From Gordonibacter faecis (lineage in GTDB: Bacteria > Actinomycetota > Coriobacteriia > Coriobacteriales > Eggerthellaceae), in the NCBI RefSeq assembly GCF_030077735.1, contig NZ_JASJEU010000022.1, forward strand, positions 222,200 through 286,199: a DNA stretch of 64,000 nucleotides. Reading direction: 5' to 3'. The position numbers were made by a program, and so were the translations under genes. This document shows, piece by piece, positions 1 through 7,133 of this stretch (the stretch's first letter is position 1; every line of letters begins with the position of its first letter). The notes below the pieces were generated by a model that saw only the letters and a program-made list of their open reading frames with translations, had not been told where the DNA came from and made no database searches.

Positions 1-58
1 TTTTCGTTCGCGCGAATTTTTGTTGTCGTTGTTAAGGCGTTGACTCCGTTTGGCGAAT

Positions 59-120
59 TCGTTATCCGCGTTCGTTATCCGCTACGTTATCTGCGTTCGT
101 AATCTGCGTTCGTTATCCGC
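59..120. repeat. short tandem repeat, about five units of a CGTTATCCGC-like decamer
   Basis: Five imperfect units reading CGTTATCCGC, CGTTATCTGC or CGTAATCTGC follow each other about every 12-13 bases. The array overlaps the last codons and stop of the symporter gene on the minus strand. Bases 1-58 upstream hold nothing recognisable. No dyad or T-run that would make it a terminator is evident. Confidence 0.6.
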
Positions 121-1642
121 GGGCGGTGCCTAGTTCGCTGTCGGGGGTGTTCAGGGGGTCGATGGGCGGGATGTCCCAGTTGTCGCCGGGGAGGTGAGGC
201 GCCATGGCGTCCTCGGTGCCGGCGGCTTTGAGGCGGTCGAAGTAGTCGCGCGTTTCCTTCACCACCACGCCGGACAGCGCGATAAGGGCCACCATGTTCG
301 GCAGTGCCATCAGGCCGTTAAAGATGTCGGCGATGGTCCACACCGCAGCCACGGTCATGTAAGGGCCAATGAACACAGCAGCAATGTAGAGCCAGCGGTA
401 CACCTTCACGGCTTTCATGCTGCCGTTGCTGAAGTACTCAAGGCAGCGCTCGCCGTAGTAATCCCAACCCAGAATAGTGGTGAAGCCGAACAGCACCAAG
501 CACGCCATCAGCACAAACGATACCACCTGGCCCGGAATGAACGGCAGGCCCGCCTGGAACGCAGCGGTGGTCACGGCCGCGCCCTCAAGCCCGGGAATCT
601 GGTACGCACCAGTCATCACCAGCGCGAGGCCCGTCATCGTGCACACCACGATGGTGTCCAAGAACGTGCCGGTCATGGACACGAGGCCCTGGCGCACCGG
701 CTCCTTCGTCTGCGCAGCCGCCGCGGCAATAGGCGCAGAACCCAGACCCGCCTCGTTCGAGAAAATACCGCGCGCGATACCCTTCTGCATGGCCACAATG
801 ATGGCGCCAAGCATGCCGCCCGCGGCCGCTTGCAGGCCAAACGCGCTCTGGAAGATGGTGACAAACGCCGCCGGCACCTTATCAAGGTTCGTGCAAATAA
901 GCACCAGCGAGAAGCCCACATACAGCACCACCATGGCGGGGATCACGCGCTCGCTCACCTTCGCGATGCGCTTTAAGCCGCCGATGACCACCAGGCCCAC
1001 CAGCACGGCCAGCACCAGCGAGCCAATGACGGTGAAGATGGAGTAATCCATGCCCAACAGGTTCACCGTGATGTTCTTCTCGGGGTCAAAGAACCCGGTG
1101 ATAGCCGTCGAAATGGAGTTGACCTGCGTAAACGTACCAATACCAAACAGGCCCACACACATGCCGAAGAACGCGAAAATCTTCGCCAGCCAACGCCACT
1201 TCATGCCCATGCCGCGCTCAATATAGTAGAACGGGCCGCCTAGCACGTGGCCGGTTTTCTTGTCGATGCTGCGAAACTTCACCGCCAGCAGGCCCTCGGA
1301 GAACTTGGTCGCCATGCCGAACAGCGCGGCCAGCCACATCCAAAACAGCGCGCCGGGGCCGCCGGTGACGATGGCCGTAGCCACGCCCACGATGTTGCCC
1401 GTACCGATGGTGGCTGACAGCGCGGTGCACAGCGCGCCGAAGCTGGTGACTTCGCCCTCGCCGCCCGTCTCGTTCTTAATCATGTAGCGCAGCGCGCGCG
1501 GCAGCTGACGGAACTGCACGCCACGCAGGCGTACCGTCAGCAAAATGCCGCCGAACAGGATGAGCACCATCAGGGGAATGCCCCAGATGAAGTCATCGAT
1601 AGCGACAAGCGCATCGTTTATGACACCGAAAAACCCTTCCAC
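113..1642 (-). CDS. sodium:alanine/glycine symporter, AGCS family
   Basis: This is a multi-pass inner-membrane transporter of the AGCS (AlsT/DagA) family that imports alanine or glycine with sodium. The 509-aa product has the family's long series of hydrophobic segments and characteristic stretches such as GTGNIVGVATAI, GGPFYYIERGMG and IFSNEAGLGSAPIAAAAA. The open frame runs further upstream, but the start is set at the GTG at 1642 because GGAGGA lies 7 bases before it and the upstream extension is Arg/Pro-rich riboswitch sequence. The gene is monocistronic here, and its leader carries a glycine riboswitch aptamer, which points to glycine (or alanine plus glycine) as substrate. Family assignment is firm; substrate preference is inferred from the riboswitch. 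Confidence 0.93.
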   Translation of the reverse strand: MEGFFGVINDALVAIDDFIWGIPLMVLILFGGILLTVRLRGVQFRQLPRALRYMIKNETGGEGEVTSFGALCTALSATIGTGNIVGVATAIVTGGPGALFWMWLAALFGMATKFSEGLLAVKFRSIDKKTGHVLGGPFYYIERGMGMKWRWLAKIFAFFGMCVGLFGIGTFTQVNSISTAITGFFDPEKNITVNLLGMDYSIFTVIGSLVLAVLVGLVVIGGLKRIAKVSERVIPAMVVLYVGFSLVLICTNLDKVPAAFVTIFQSAFGLQAAAGGMLGAIIVAMQKGIARGIFSNEAGLGSAPIAAAAAQTKEPVRQGLVSMTGTFLDTIVVCTMTGLALVMTGAYQIPGLEGAAVTTAAFQAGLPFIPGQVVSFVLMACLVLFGFTTILGWDYYGERCLEYFSNGSMKAVKVYRWLYIAAVFIGPYMTVAAVWTIADIFNGLMALPNMVALIALSGVVVKETRDYFDRLKAAGTEDAMAPHLPGDNWDIPPIDPLNTPDSELGTARG

Positions 1643-1842
1643 TTCTCGTTCCTCCTTCGCATGACAGCAGATGATGCGCAAGCCGCTGACCTCGTATAAC
1701 ACGGGGTGCACAACACAGCGCACGCGCAAAGCTTGCCCCAAAGGGTGCGCGAAAGAAGGCGGGTGGAAAATACACGGGGTGCACGGGAAGGACGCGGGCG
1801 CAGCGACAGGTATCGCGTGCGCGCGACAAGCGGGTAGCTTTG

Positions 1843-1933
1843 CTCTGTCCTTTGGCCTGAGAGTTTCGACAACGCCGCAGCAAGGCGGCGCGCCTTGCCC
1901 CTTCGGCACCCGTAACCGGGATTCTCCAGAGGC
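1843..1933 (-). ncRNA. glycine riboswitch (gcvT-type aptamer)
   Basis: On the minus strand the leader reads CTCTGGAGA, then GCCGAAGGGGCAA, then CTCTCAGGC followed by AAAGGACAGAG. These are the conserved blocks of the glycine aptamer in the right order, and the CTCTG/CAGAG ends pair as P1. Only one complete aptamer is visible; about 200 bases separate it from the start codon. Glycine riboswitches ahead of AGCS transporters are a known arrangement. Whether it switches on or off with glycine cannot be read from the sequence, since no clear terminator follows. Confidence 0.85.
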
Positions 1934-2078
1934 CCCTAACGCGCCCTGTCTCATGTAGATCCAGGGAGCCTCAACGGGGTGACGCTATGCACAGCCGCAC
2001 AGTGTAGCAGAGAATTCAGGAAAAGTTAACAATTTCGTGACAGATCGACGGCAATCGGCGAGCATCGCCGCACGAGAC

Positions 2079-2390
2079 AAAAGTGTGACGCGCTAGCGCG
2101 CTGGCTATTAGGCCAGGAGTTTTCTCGCGTCCCTTGCCTTACGACGCGGGTTGACTGACTTGAAGGCGTCAACTTACAAGTGGTACAACCTCTATAGGGC
2201 GCTTCGCGATGAATTGAACCCCCTTCGCAAAGCGCGAAAACGCAGGTCAGGGTTGGGTTCTCCGCCTTCGGCGGAGAGGGCGCTTCGTTTTTAGTTAGGT
2301 TTATGATACATGGATGAGCCCGCGTCATAGTGGTCGGGAAGGCAGCTGCCTTGTGACGTAATAGCTAGCGCGATAGCGCGTCACACTTTT
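2079..2390. mobile_element. TIR element copy A (312 bp, non-coding, MITE-like)
   Basis: The element begins AAAAGTGTGACGCGCT and ends with its reverse complement; the outer 32 bases of the two ends match at 30 positions. Inside lie a GCGCGAAAACGCAGGTCA-like block, the hairpin TCCGCCTTCGGCGGA and a TTTTTAGTTAGGTTTAT block, all shared with the copies near 18400, 26100 and 42600. It has no credible ORF and no clear target-site duplication. It fills most of the gap between the riboswitch and the next gene; bases 1990-2078 and 2391-2515 contain only a GTTTCACGTGAAAC palindrome near 2441. Confidence 0.7.
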
Positions 2391-2515
2391 ATGACGCGGG
2401 AAGGAACTCTTGGTACAGCCCCTTCGCTTTTACACGCACTGTTTCACGTGAAACAGTGCGTTCGTTTTTCGTGCAAACTTTTTTGATTGCTGATGAAGTT
2501 TCTCACTTTTGGGTC

Positions 2516-2547
2516 TTGACAGAGGGGGGGGGGCCTCACATTACAAT
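2516..2547 (+). promoter_or_regulatory. putative promoter with a poly-G spacer
   Basis: A perfect -35 box TTGACA (2516-2521) and a -10-like TACAAT (2542-2547) flank a spacer of 20 bases that contains ten consecutive G (2524-2533). A sigma-70 spacer is best at 17. Gain or loss of G would therefore change promoter strength. The start codon of the next gene is 48 bases downstream. Confidence 0.5.
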
Positions 2548-2594
2548 GCAGAACAAGGGAGCTCCCATCCGGATCATGATTGAAAGGATGGAGC

Positions 2595-3401
2595 ATGGCT
2601 AAAATCAGTAAACTTATCGACGACCTTACCGGTAAGACCGAGGAGGAGGCGAAGCTGCGCGAGCAGTTCACCTTCTTGCAGAAAATGGCCCGCTCAAAAG
2701 CGGAAACGTTCGAAACTCAACTCAAGGTGATGTTGAGCAACAAGGAAGCCATGGGGCAGCTTGAAATTGTGGGCGACCGCGCTTTCGAGTATCGGAATTC
2801 CCAGCATGTCAATATTTCGAACGGGTGCAACGCGGCCATCGGCGAGGCGGTCGATGATTTCTTCAAAGGTTCAAGTGGCGTGAAAGATGGTTTCCAAAAA
2901 ATCGTCAAAACCGCGCTTAGCGGACTTATCGGCGACACCTCCATTGGCGAAACCCAGGAAAAGATGTTCTTCGTATATCCCGAGAATTATTCTATCGTGC
3001 GCGTCGACGTGATGGCCTACAAATACACCTTCACTTCGAAAGGCGTGCTGTCAAAGGATGTCGAGAACATCTTTGTTTACACCATGGCCAAATCTATTGT
3101 GGACCACAAGAAGGTAGGCATTGACTTTCTGTTGCACTGCGTTGTCGACATGATGCAAAAGCCTGGTCAGGAAAATCCTCCTCTCGAAGAGGTGATGGAC
3201 TTCATCAAGGAGCTGAGGGCTTGTTGGAAAATGCTCGATGACAGCGATACCTCACCCGACACGGTGCTGAACGCTTGGGAATCAGGTAACGAAAACGATA
3301 CGTTACCGAATTTTGTAACACCGGAGATGATTGAGGCAAAGCAGCAGATAGATGAACAGCTTAACGCCATGACCTCCGTTGAAGAAGTTCTGGCTGTGTA
3401 G
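2595..3401 (+). CDS. hypothetical protein, accessory (268 aa)
   Basis: I do not recognise this protein. It is soluble, acidic and mostly helical in appearance, with no signal peptide or membrane segment. The ATG at 2595 is preferred over an in-frame TTG at 2580 because AAAGGA lies 6 bases before the ATG. Base composition is visibly more AT-rich than in the metabolic genes around it, suggesting acquisition. It is followed after 56 bases by a Doc/Fic-like gene in the same direction, so the two probably form one transcript driven from the poly-G promoter. By position it could be the partner or regulator of the Doc-like protein, but nothing in its sequence proves that. Confidence 0.7.
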   Translation: MAKISKLIDDLTGKTEEEAKLREQFTFLQKMARSKAETFETQLKVMLSNKEAMGQLEIVGDRAFEYRNSQHVNISNGCNAAIGEAVDDFFKGSSGVKDGFQKIVKTALSGLIGDTSIGETQEKMFFVYPENYSIVRVDVMAYKYTFTSKGVLSKDVENIFVYTMAKSIVDHKKVGIDFLLHCVVDMMQKPGQENPPLEEVMDFIKELRACWKMLDDSDTSPDTVLNAWESGNENDTLPNFVTPEMIEAKQQIDEQLNAMTSVEEVLAV

Positions 3402-3457
3402 ATTCTTCCGAAGTCACCAACTATCACATACATTTTGAAACAGGAAGGGAGGGCGCT

Positions 3458-3871
3458 ATGCCCAGAACAACAGTAACAACTCCCACCAGGGATGATCTCA
3501 TCAACATGAATCGCCTGACCCAAGATGGAACAGGAGAAGTGTTTAAAGATGAAGATCTCGACGATATTGTCAGTCTCAATAATGCGGCATTTGATTATTA
3601 CATCGACGATATAAATGACACTACGAGCATCGGCATTGTCTTTGCCCACCTGATTGGCTCTGGCCACATCTTTACGGATGGAAATAAGTCCACTGGCACC
3701 CGTGCTTTCAAGTGGATTCTCGCCCATAACGATAAAGAACTTAATCCTGATCTTTCCGAAGAGGCCCTGATAGAAATTATCAACGACTTGGTTGAAGTGG
3801 ATGACCCGGCGGAAGCCGTACAAGCGGCTATTGAAAAAGTTGCACCGTATGTAAGGGAAGTAGACCTTTAG
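3458..3871 (+). CDS. Doc/Fic-fold protein (death-on-curing-like)
   Basis: The 137-aa product carries a Fic/Doc core motif, HIFTDGNKST at residues 70-79, in the helical context expected of Doc. The established Doc motif is close to HxFxDGNKR; here Ser stands where the Arg normally sits, which could weaken phosphate binding. Doc proteins phosphorylate EF-Tu and Fic proteins AMPylate targets; which, if either, applies is unknown. The start is supported by AGGAAGGGAGG before the ATG. It follows the 268-aa unknown gene, which is much larger than a Phd antitoxin. Likely a toxin-like or defence effector, with moderate confidence in the fold. Confidence 0.75.
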   Translation: MPRTTVTTPTRDDLINMNRLTQDGTGEVFKDEDLDDIVSLNNAAFDYYIDDINDTTSIGIVFAHLIGSGHIFTDGNKSTGTRAFKWILAHNDKELNPDLSEEALIEIINDLVEVDDPAEAVQAAIEKVAPYVREVDL

Positions 3872-3904
3872 AATGACGGCTGATTAACGGTCGTGAAGCG
3901 TAAG

Positions 3905-4036
3905 AGGGGACTGCAACAAAAGCCCCTCACCTGCCAGGTTGACTGTAGGGCAAGGACTCTGCCTTTGCCGATAACTACGTTTGACCTGGCAGGTTTATTC
4001 TGACTGAGCGGCAAGGGCAGAGCCCTTGCCCTACGG
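3905..4036. repeat. palindromic repeats: one GGGGACTG-loop hairpin and an inverted pair of GTAG-type palindromes
   Basis: At 3905-3927 AGGGGACT and AAGCCCCT flank a GCAACA loop; the same hairpin recurs near 25881 and 60824. At 3945 GTAG is followed by a GGCAAGGACTCTGCCTTTGCC palindrome-like stem, and at 4011-4036 GGCAAGGGCAGAGCCCTTGCC runs into CTAC in the opposite orientation. CACCTGCCAGGT and ACCTGGCAGG form an outer dyad around the first. They fill the gap between the Doc-like gene and the convergent shikimate kinase gene. Confidence 0.6.
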
Positions 4037-4061
4037 AGTGCCCGAAAAAGGCTTTTCTCCC

Positions 4062-4574
4062 CTAGCGCAGGGCGTCGGCTACTTTGCGGGCGGCGGCGGT
4101 TATGGACAGGTCGTCAACGTTGACGGTGATCTCGGCATACTTTTCGTACAGCGGCTTGCGCTCGTCGTAGAGGTCGCGCAGGCTCATGCCGATGCCGCCC
4201 TTCAGCACCACGCCGCGCTCCTGCAAGTCATGCAGGCGGCTCACCAGTTCGTCGTAGGAAATCTGCAGGTATACCACGCGGCCAATCTCGGCGAGGTGCT
4301 TCATGGCCTCATCGGAGTACACGGCCGAACCACCCGTGGCAATGATAGAGTTGTCGGCCTGAATGTCGCGCAGAATTTCGTTTTCCACCTGAATGAAGCC
4401 CTCGGGGCCGCACGCGTCAATGAGCTTCTGCAGCGTTTTGTCGCACTGGTTCTGAATGACCAGGTCGGCGTCCATGAAGTCCTTGTTGAGAATCTTCGCC
4501 AACACAATGCCCAGGGTGGACTTACCCGCGCCGGGCATACCAATGAGGACAACGTTGTTCCGCTCTTGCTCCAT
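4062..4574 (-). CDS. shikimate kinase-like protein
   Basis: A 170-aa P-loop kinase of the AroK/AroL family, which phosphorylates shikimate at the 3-position in the chorismate pathway. Seen: Walker A GMPGAGKST (12-20), the acidic pair MDAD (34-37), ATGGSAV (79-85) and ERKPLY (138-143), where the Arg is the usual second shikimate contact. The family's FRxxE motif, whose Arg grips the shikimate carboxylate, reads FIQVE at 60-64, so that Arg is absent. AAGGAGG precedes the ATG. It lies 18 bases after the EamA gene and is probably co-transcribed with it. It could be a genuine but divergent AroK or a relative acting on another substrate. Confidence 0.75.
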   Translation of the reverse strand: MEQERNNVVLIGMPGAGKSTLGIVLAKILNKDFMDADLVIQNQCDKTLQKLIDACGPEGFIQVENEILRDIQADNSIIATGGSAVYSDEAMKHLAEIGRVVYLQISYDELVSRLHDLQERGVVLKGGIGMSLRDLYDERKPLYEKYAEITVNVDDLSITAAARKVADALR

Positions 4575-4592
4575 GATGCCTCCTTGAACTCG

Positions 4593-5633
4593 CTACTCGG
4601 TAACCCCGTCCGCGCGCTCGGCGGCAGCGCTGCCCACGCACTCGTCGGCCAGCACCGGCGCCTCCACGGCCACCACCGGGCCGCCGGGCGTCTCAAGAGC
4701 CAGCGGCTCGTCGTCCGCCCCGCGCTTCAACGGGAATGTTTCGCTCACCACTATAGCAATGAAGATGAGGGCAAAGCCTCCCACCAGGCGAAGCCCTATC
4801 TGTTCCCCATACAGCAGCACGCTGAACAGCACGCCGAATACGCTTTCCAGGCTGAGGAACAGCGACGCCTGCGCGGGCGGCACGTGCGCCAGCGCCACAT
4901 TCTGAATGACCAGCGCCACGCACGACGCGAACACCACAAGATACGCCATGTTTGCCCAGAACGCGGGCGTGAGCGCTTCCATCGGCGGCAGCGTTTCGAA
5001 GCACGCGCCGTACGCCACGCCGCAGATGCCGCCCACCACGAACTGCATCACCGTAAGCACCAGCACGTCGTTCGTCTCTGAGAACTTCGACACGTACACA
5101 ATGTGCACGGCGAACAGCAGCGCCGACACCAGCGTCATGGCGTCGCCGTAGCCCATCGACAACTCGGAAAGCGATCCCGTCAGCGACACCAGCCCGATGC
5201 CCGCCACCGCCATGATAGCTGCCACCAGGTTAAACACCGAGGGTCGCTTGCGCGCAATAGCCCACCAGGCAAACGGCACAATGACGCAGTACGTGGCCGT
5301 GAGAAACGCATTTTTGCCCGGCGTAGTGTGGTCGAGCCCGATGGTTTGAATCCAGAACGCTAGATAGCACAGCACGCCCAGGATGATGCCCTTCACTAGG
5401 TAATCCTTCGCCATCTCGCCCGTGAAGGCACGGCGGATGCGCCCGAAGAACAGCACAATTAGAATGGCACCCGTGGCCAGAAAGCGAAAACCAATAAGGT
5501 ACGCCGGTTGCAGCACATCCACGGCGTCTTTCATCACCACGAAGCTGAGGCCCCAAATGATGGTGGCCACCACCAGCAGCAGCTTATAGACCCCGGTAGG
5601 AATGCGGTTTTGTATGTTCGCGAATTTTCCCAT
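4593..5633 (-). CDS. EamA-family drug/metabolite transporter
   Basis: A 346-aa inner-membrane protein with about ten hydrophobic segments arranged as two EamA repeats; the first repeat opens with the typical IIWGLSFVVMKDAVD and the second ends in LLYGEQIGLRLVGGFALI. DMT-superfamily proteins of this kind export amino acids or other metabolites; the substrate is not evident. The C-terminal 35 residues are a hydrophilic acidic tail. There is no Shine-Dalgarno before the ATG, but a TATAAT box lies 9 bases upstream, so the transcript is probably leaderless. The shikimate kinase-like gene follows after 18 bases. Confidence 0.88.
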   Translation of the reverse strand: MGKFANIQNRIPTGVYKLLLVVATIIWGLSFVVMKDAVDVLQPAYLIGFRFLATGAILIVLFFGRIRRAFTGEMAKDYLVKGIILGVLCYLAFWIQTIGLDHTTPGKNAFLTATYCVIVPFAWWAIARKRPSVFNLVAAIMAVAGIGLVSLTGSLSELSMGYGDAMTLVSALLFAVHIVYVSKFSETNDVLVLTVMQFVVGGICGVAYGACFETLPPMEALTPAFWANMAYLVVFASCVALVIQNVALAHVPPAQASLFLSLESVFGVLFSVLLYGEQIGLRLVGGFALIFIAIVVSETFPLKRGADDEPLALETPGGPVVAVEAPVLADECVGSAAAERADGVTE

Positions 5634-5641
5634 GACGGCTC

Positions 5642-5670
5642 ATTATAGAGGTAGGGCGTGCCCTTGTCAG
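5642..5670 (-). promoter_or_regulatory. promoter of the EamA gene, placing the start site at the ATG
   Basis: On the minus strand CTGACA (5670-5665) and TATAAT (5647-5642) are separated by exactly 17 bases. The expected transcription start falls at about 5635, two bases from the ATG at 5633, implying a leaderless mRNA. The -35 box overlaps the last codons of the upstream kinase gene. Confidence 0.6.
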
Positions 5671-6986
5671 CGCTCAAACTCCCGTTGCGCCCCGTTCTTC
5701 AGCACGAGCGTCACCTTTGTGCCGGCACCCAACTCGCTTTCCACGTCCATGTGCGTGTCGGGGCCGAAGTACCCACAAATGCGGTCGTGCACGTTCTTCA
5801 CCGCAATGCCGCAGCCGGTGGACGACTCGGGGTGCAGAATATTCTGCCGCGCCTCTTCCGTCATGCCCACGCCATCGTCGGCCACGCACACGATCACGTC
5901 ATCGCCCTCCACCGTGCCGGTCACGCGAATGGTGAGTTTGCCCTCGGAGGGCATGGCGTGGCGCACGGCGTTTTCCACGAGCGGCTGAATGAGGAACGGC
6001 GGTACCATCATGTCGTCGACGGCGGGGTCGATGTCCACCTCCATGGCCACGCGGTCCTCACCGAAGCGCGCAATTTCGAACGTGAAGTAGCGTTTCGTCT
6101 GCTCCATCTCGCGCGCGAACACAATAAGGTCGGCCGAATCCTCCAACGTGCGGCGGTAGAACACCGCGAACTCGCGCAGCAAAATGCGCGCCTTCTCCGG
6201 ATCGGTGCGAATGAGCGAGGCGATGGTGTTGATGGTGTTGAACAAAAAGTGCGGGTTGATCTGGCTTTGCAGCGCCTTCAGCTCCATGCTGGTGGCAAGC
6301 TTCGTCTGCTCTTCTAGCGCCGAGGCCGCCATCTGGGTGGACAACAGCTGGCCGAACCCTTCGGCGATAGATTTCTGCGTCTCGCTGATGTGGCGCGCGC
6401 GACGGTAGTAGAACTTCAGCGTGCCCGCCACGCTGTGGCCCACCGTGAGCGGCACAATGATGGCCGCCTGAATGGTGGTTGAGCTGGACGGGAACCCAAT
6501 TTCCTCGGGCGTGAGCAGGATGCGGCCGTGCCCATCGGCCAGCGTGGCATGCGTCGCGTGCGTGCGAATAATGCTACCGGAGGGGTTTTCGGCCTCTTCG
6601 TAGCCGGCGTAACCCAGAATGTGATCCTTGTCGGTGATGGCCACCGCGATGGCGGCCGTGGAAGGAAGCAGCAGCTGGCAGATGCGCTGCGCCGCGTCGC
6701 GCGTGAGGCCTTCCTTCATGCAGTCGAGCGTTTGACTGGCCAGGCGCAGCATGGCATCTGACTGACGCGCGCGCACTGAATCCGGGTCCATGAGCAGCCG
6801 AATGACGATGACCAGCGAAAACGTGAACACGATGCCCGCCACAATGAGCACCGCAATGTTGCGATACGGCGACACCGACGACCATATGAGCACGAGCCCC
6901 GACAAGGCCGTGAGCGTAAACATAAGCATTTCAAGCGTGAAGAAGCGAGGCAACGCTGGCTTCACTTCCGTCGTCTCCTGAACCAA
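5667..6986 (-). CDS. LytS/YehU-type sensor histidine kinase (orphan)
   Basis: A 439-aa membrane kinase. Two N-terminal membrane segments (about 20-36 and 44-65) are followed by a GAF-like sensor region (about 85-215) and a His_kinase domain with INPHFLFN containing the phosphoacceptor His246. The C-terminal ATPase has QPLVENAVRHA (N box) and DDGVGM and GCGIAV (G boxes). The start is the TTG at 6986, preceded by AAGGAGG at 6 bases. LytS-type kinases normally act with a LytTR response regulator; none lies within this window, so the partner is elsewhere. No gene neighbour suggests the signal. Confidence 0.88.
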   Translation of the reverse strand: MVQETTEVKPALPRFFTLEMLMFTLTALSGLVLIWSSVSPYRNIAVLIVAGIVFTFSLVIVIRLLMDPDSVRARQSDAMLRLASQTLDCMKEGLTRDAAQRICQLLLPSTAAIAVAITDKDHILGYAGYEEAENPSGSIIRTHATHATLADGHGRILLTPEEIGFPSSSTTIQAAIIVPLTVGHSVAGTLKFYYRRARHISETQKSIAEGFGQLLSTQMAASALEEQTKLATSMELKALQSQINPHFLFNTINTIASLIRTDPEKARILLREFAVFYRRTLEDSADLIVFAREMEQTKRYFTFEIARFGEDRVAMEVDIDPAVDDMMVPPFLIQPLVENAVRHAMPSEGKLTIRVTGTVEGDDVIVCVADDGVGMTEEARQNILHPESSTGCGIAVKNVHDRICGYFGPDTHMDVESELGAGTKVTLVLKNGAQREFER

Positions 6987-7133
6987 CGGGGACCTCCTTG
7001 CTGTAGGTGGGCCACCATCCTACCAGCTACGTCACCAAGATGCACGCTTTTAGACAGGGGTGTATGCGGGGGCGCGCGGTCAGCGAGCCGCGGGCGGGCT
7101 GCGACGCACGCCAACGCGCGTGGTGCGCGGCCG

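Noticed and set aside
1700..1842. Second glycine aptamer downstream of the first
   Set aside because: The conserved CCGAAGGGGCAA and CTCAGGC blocks are absent; only a CACCCTTTGGGGCAA resemblance exists.
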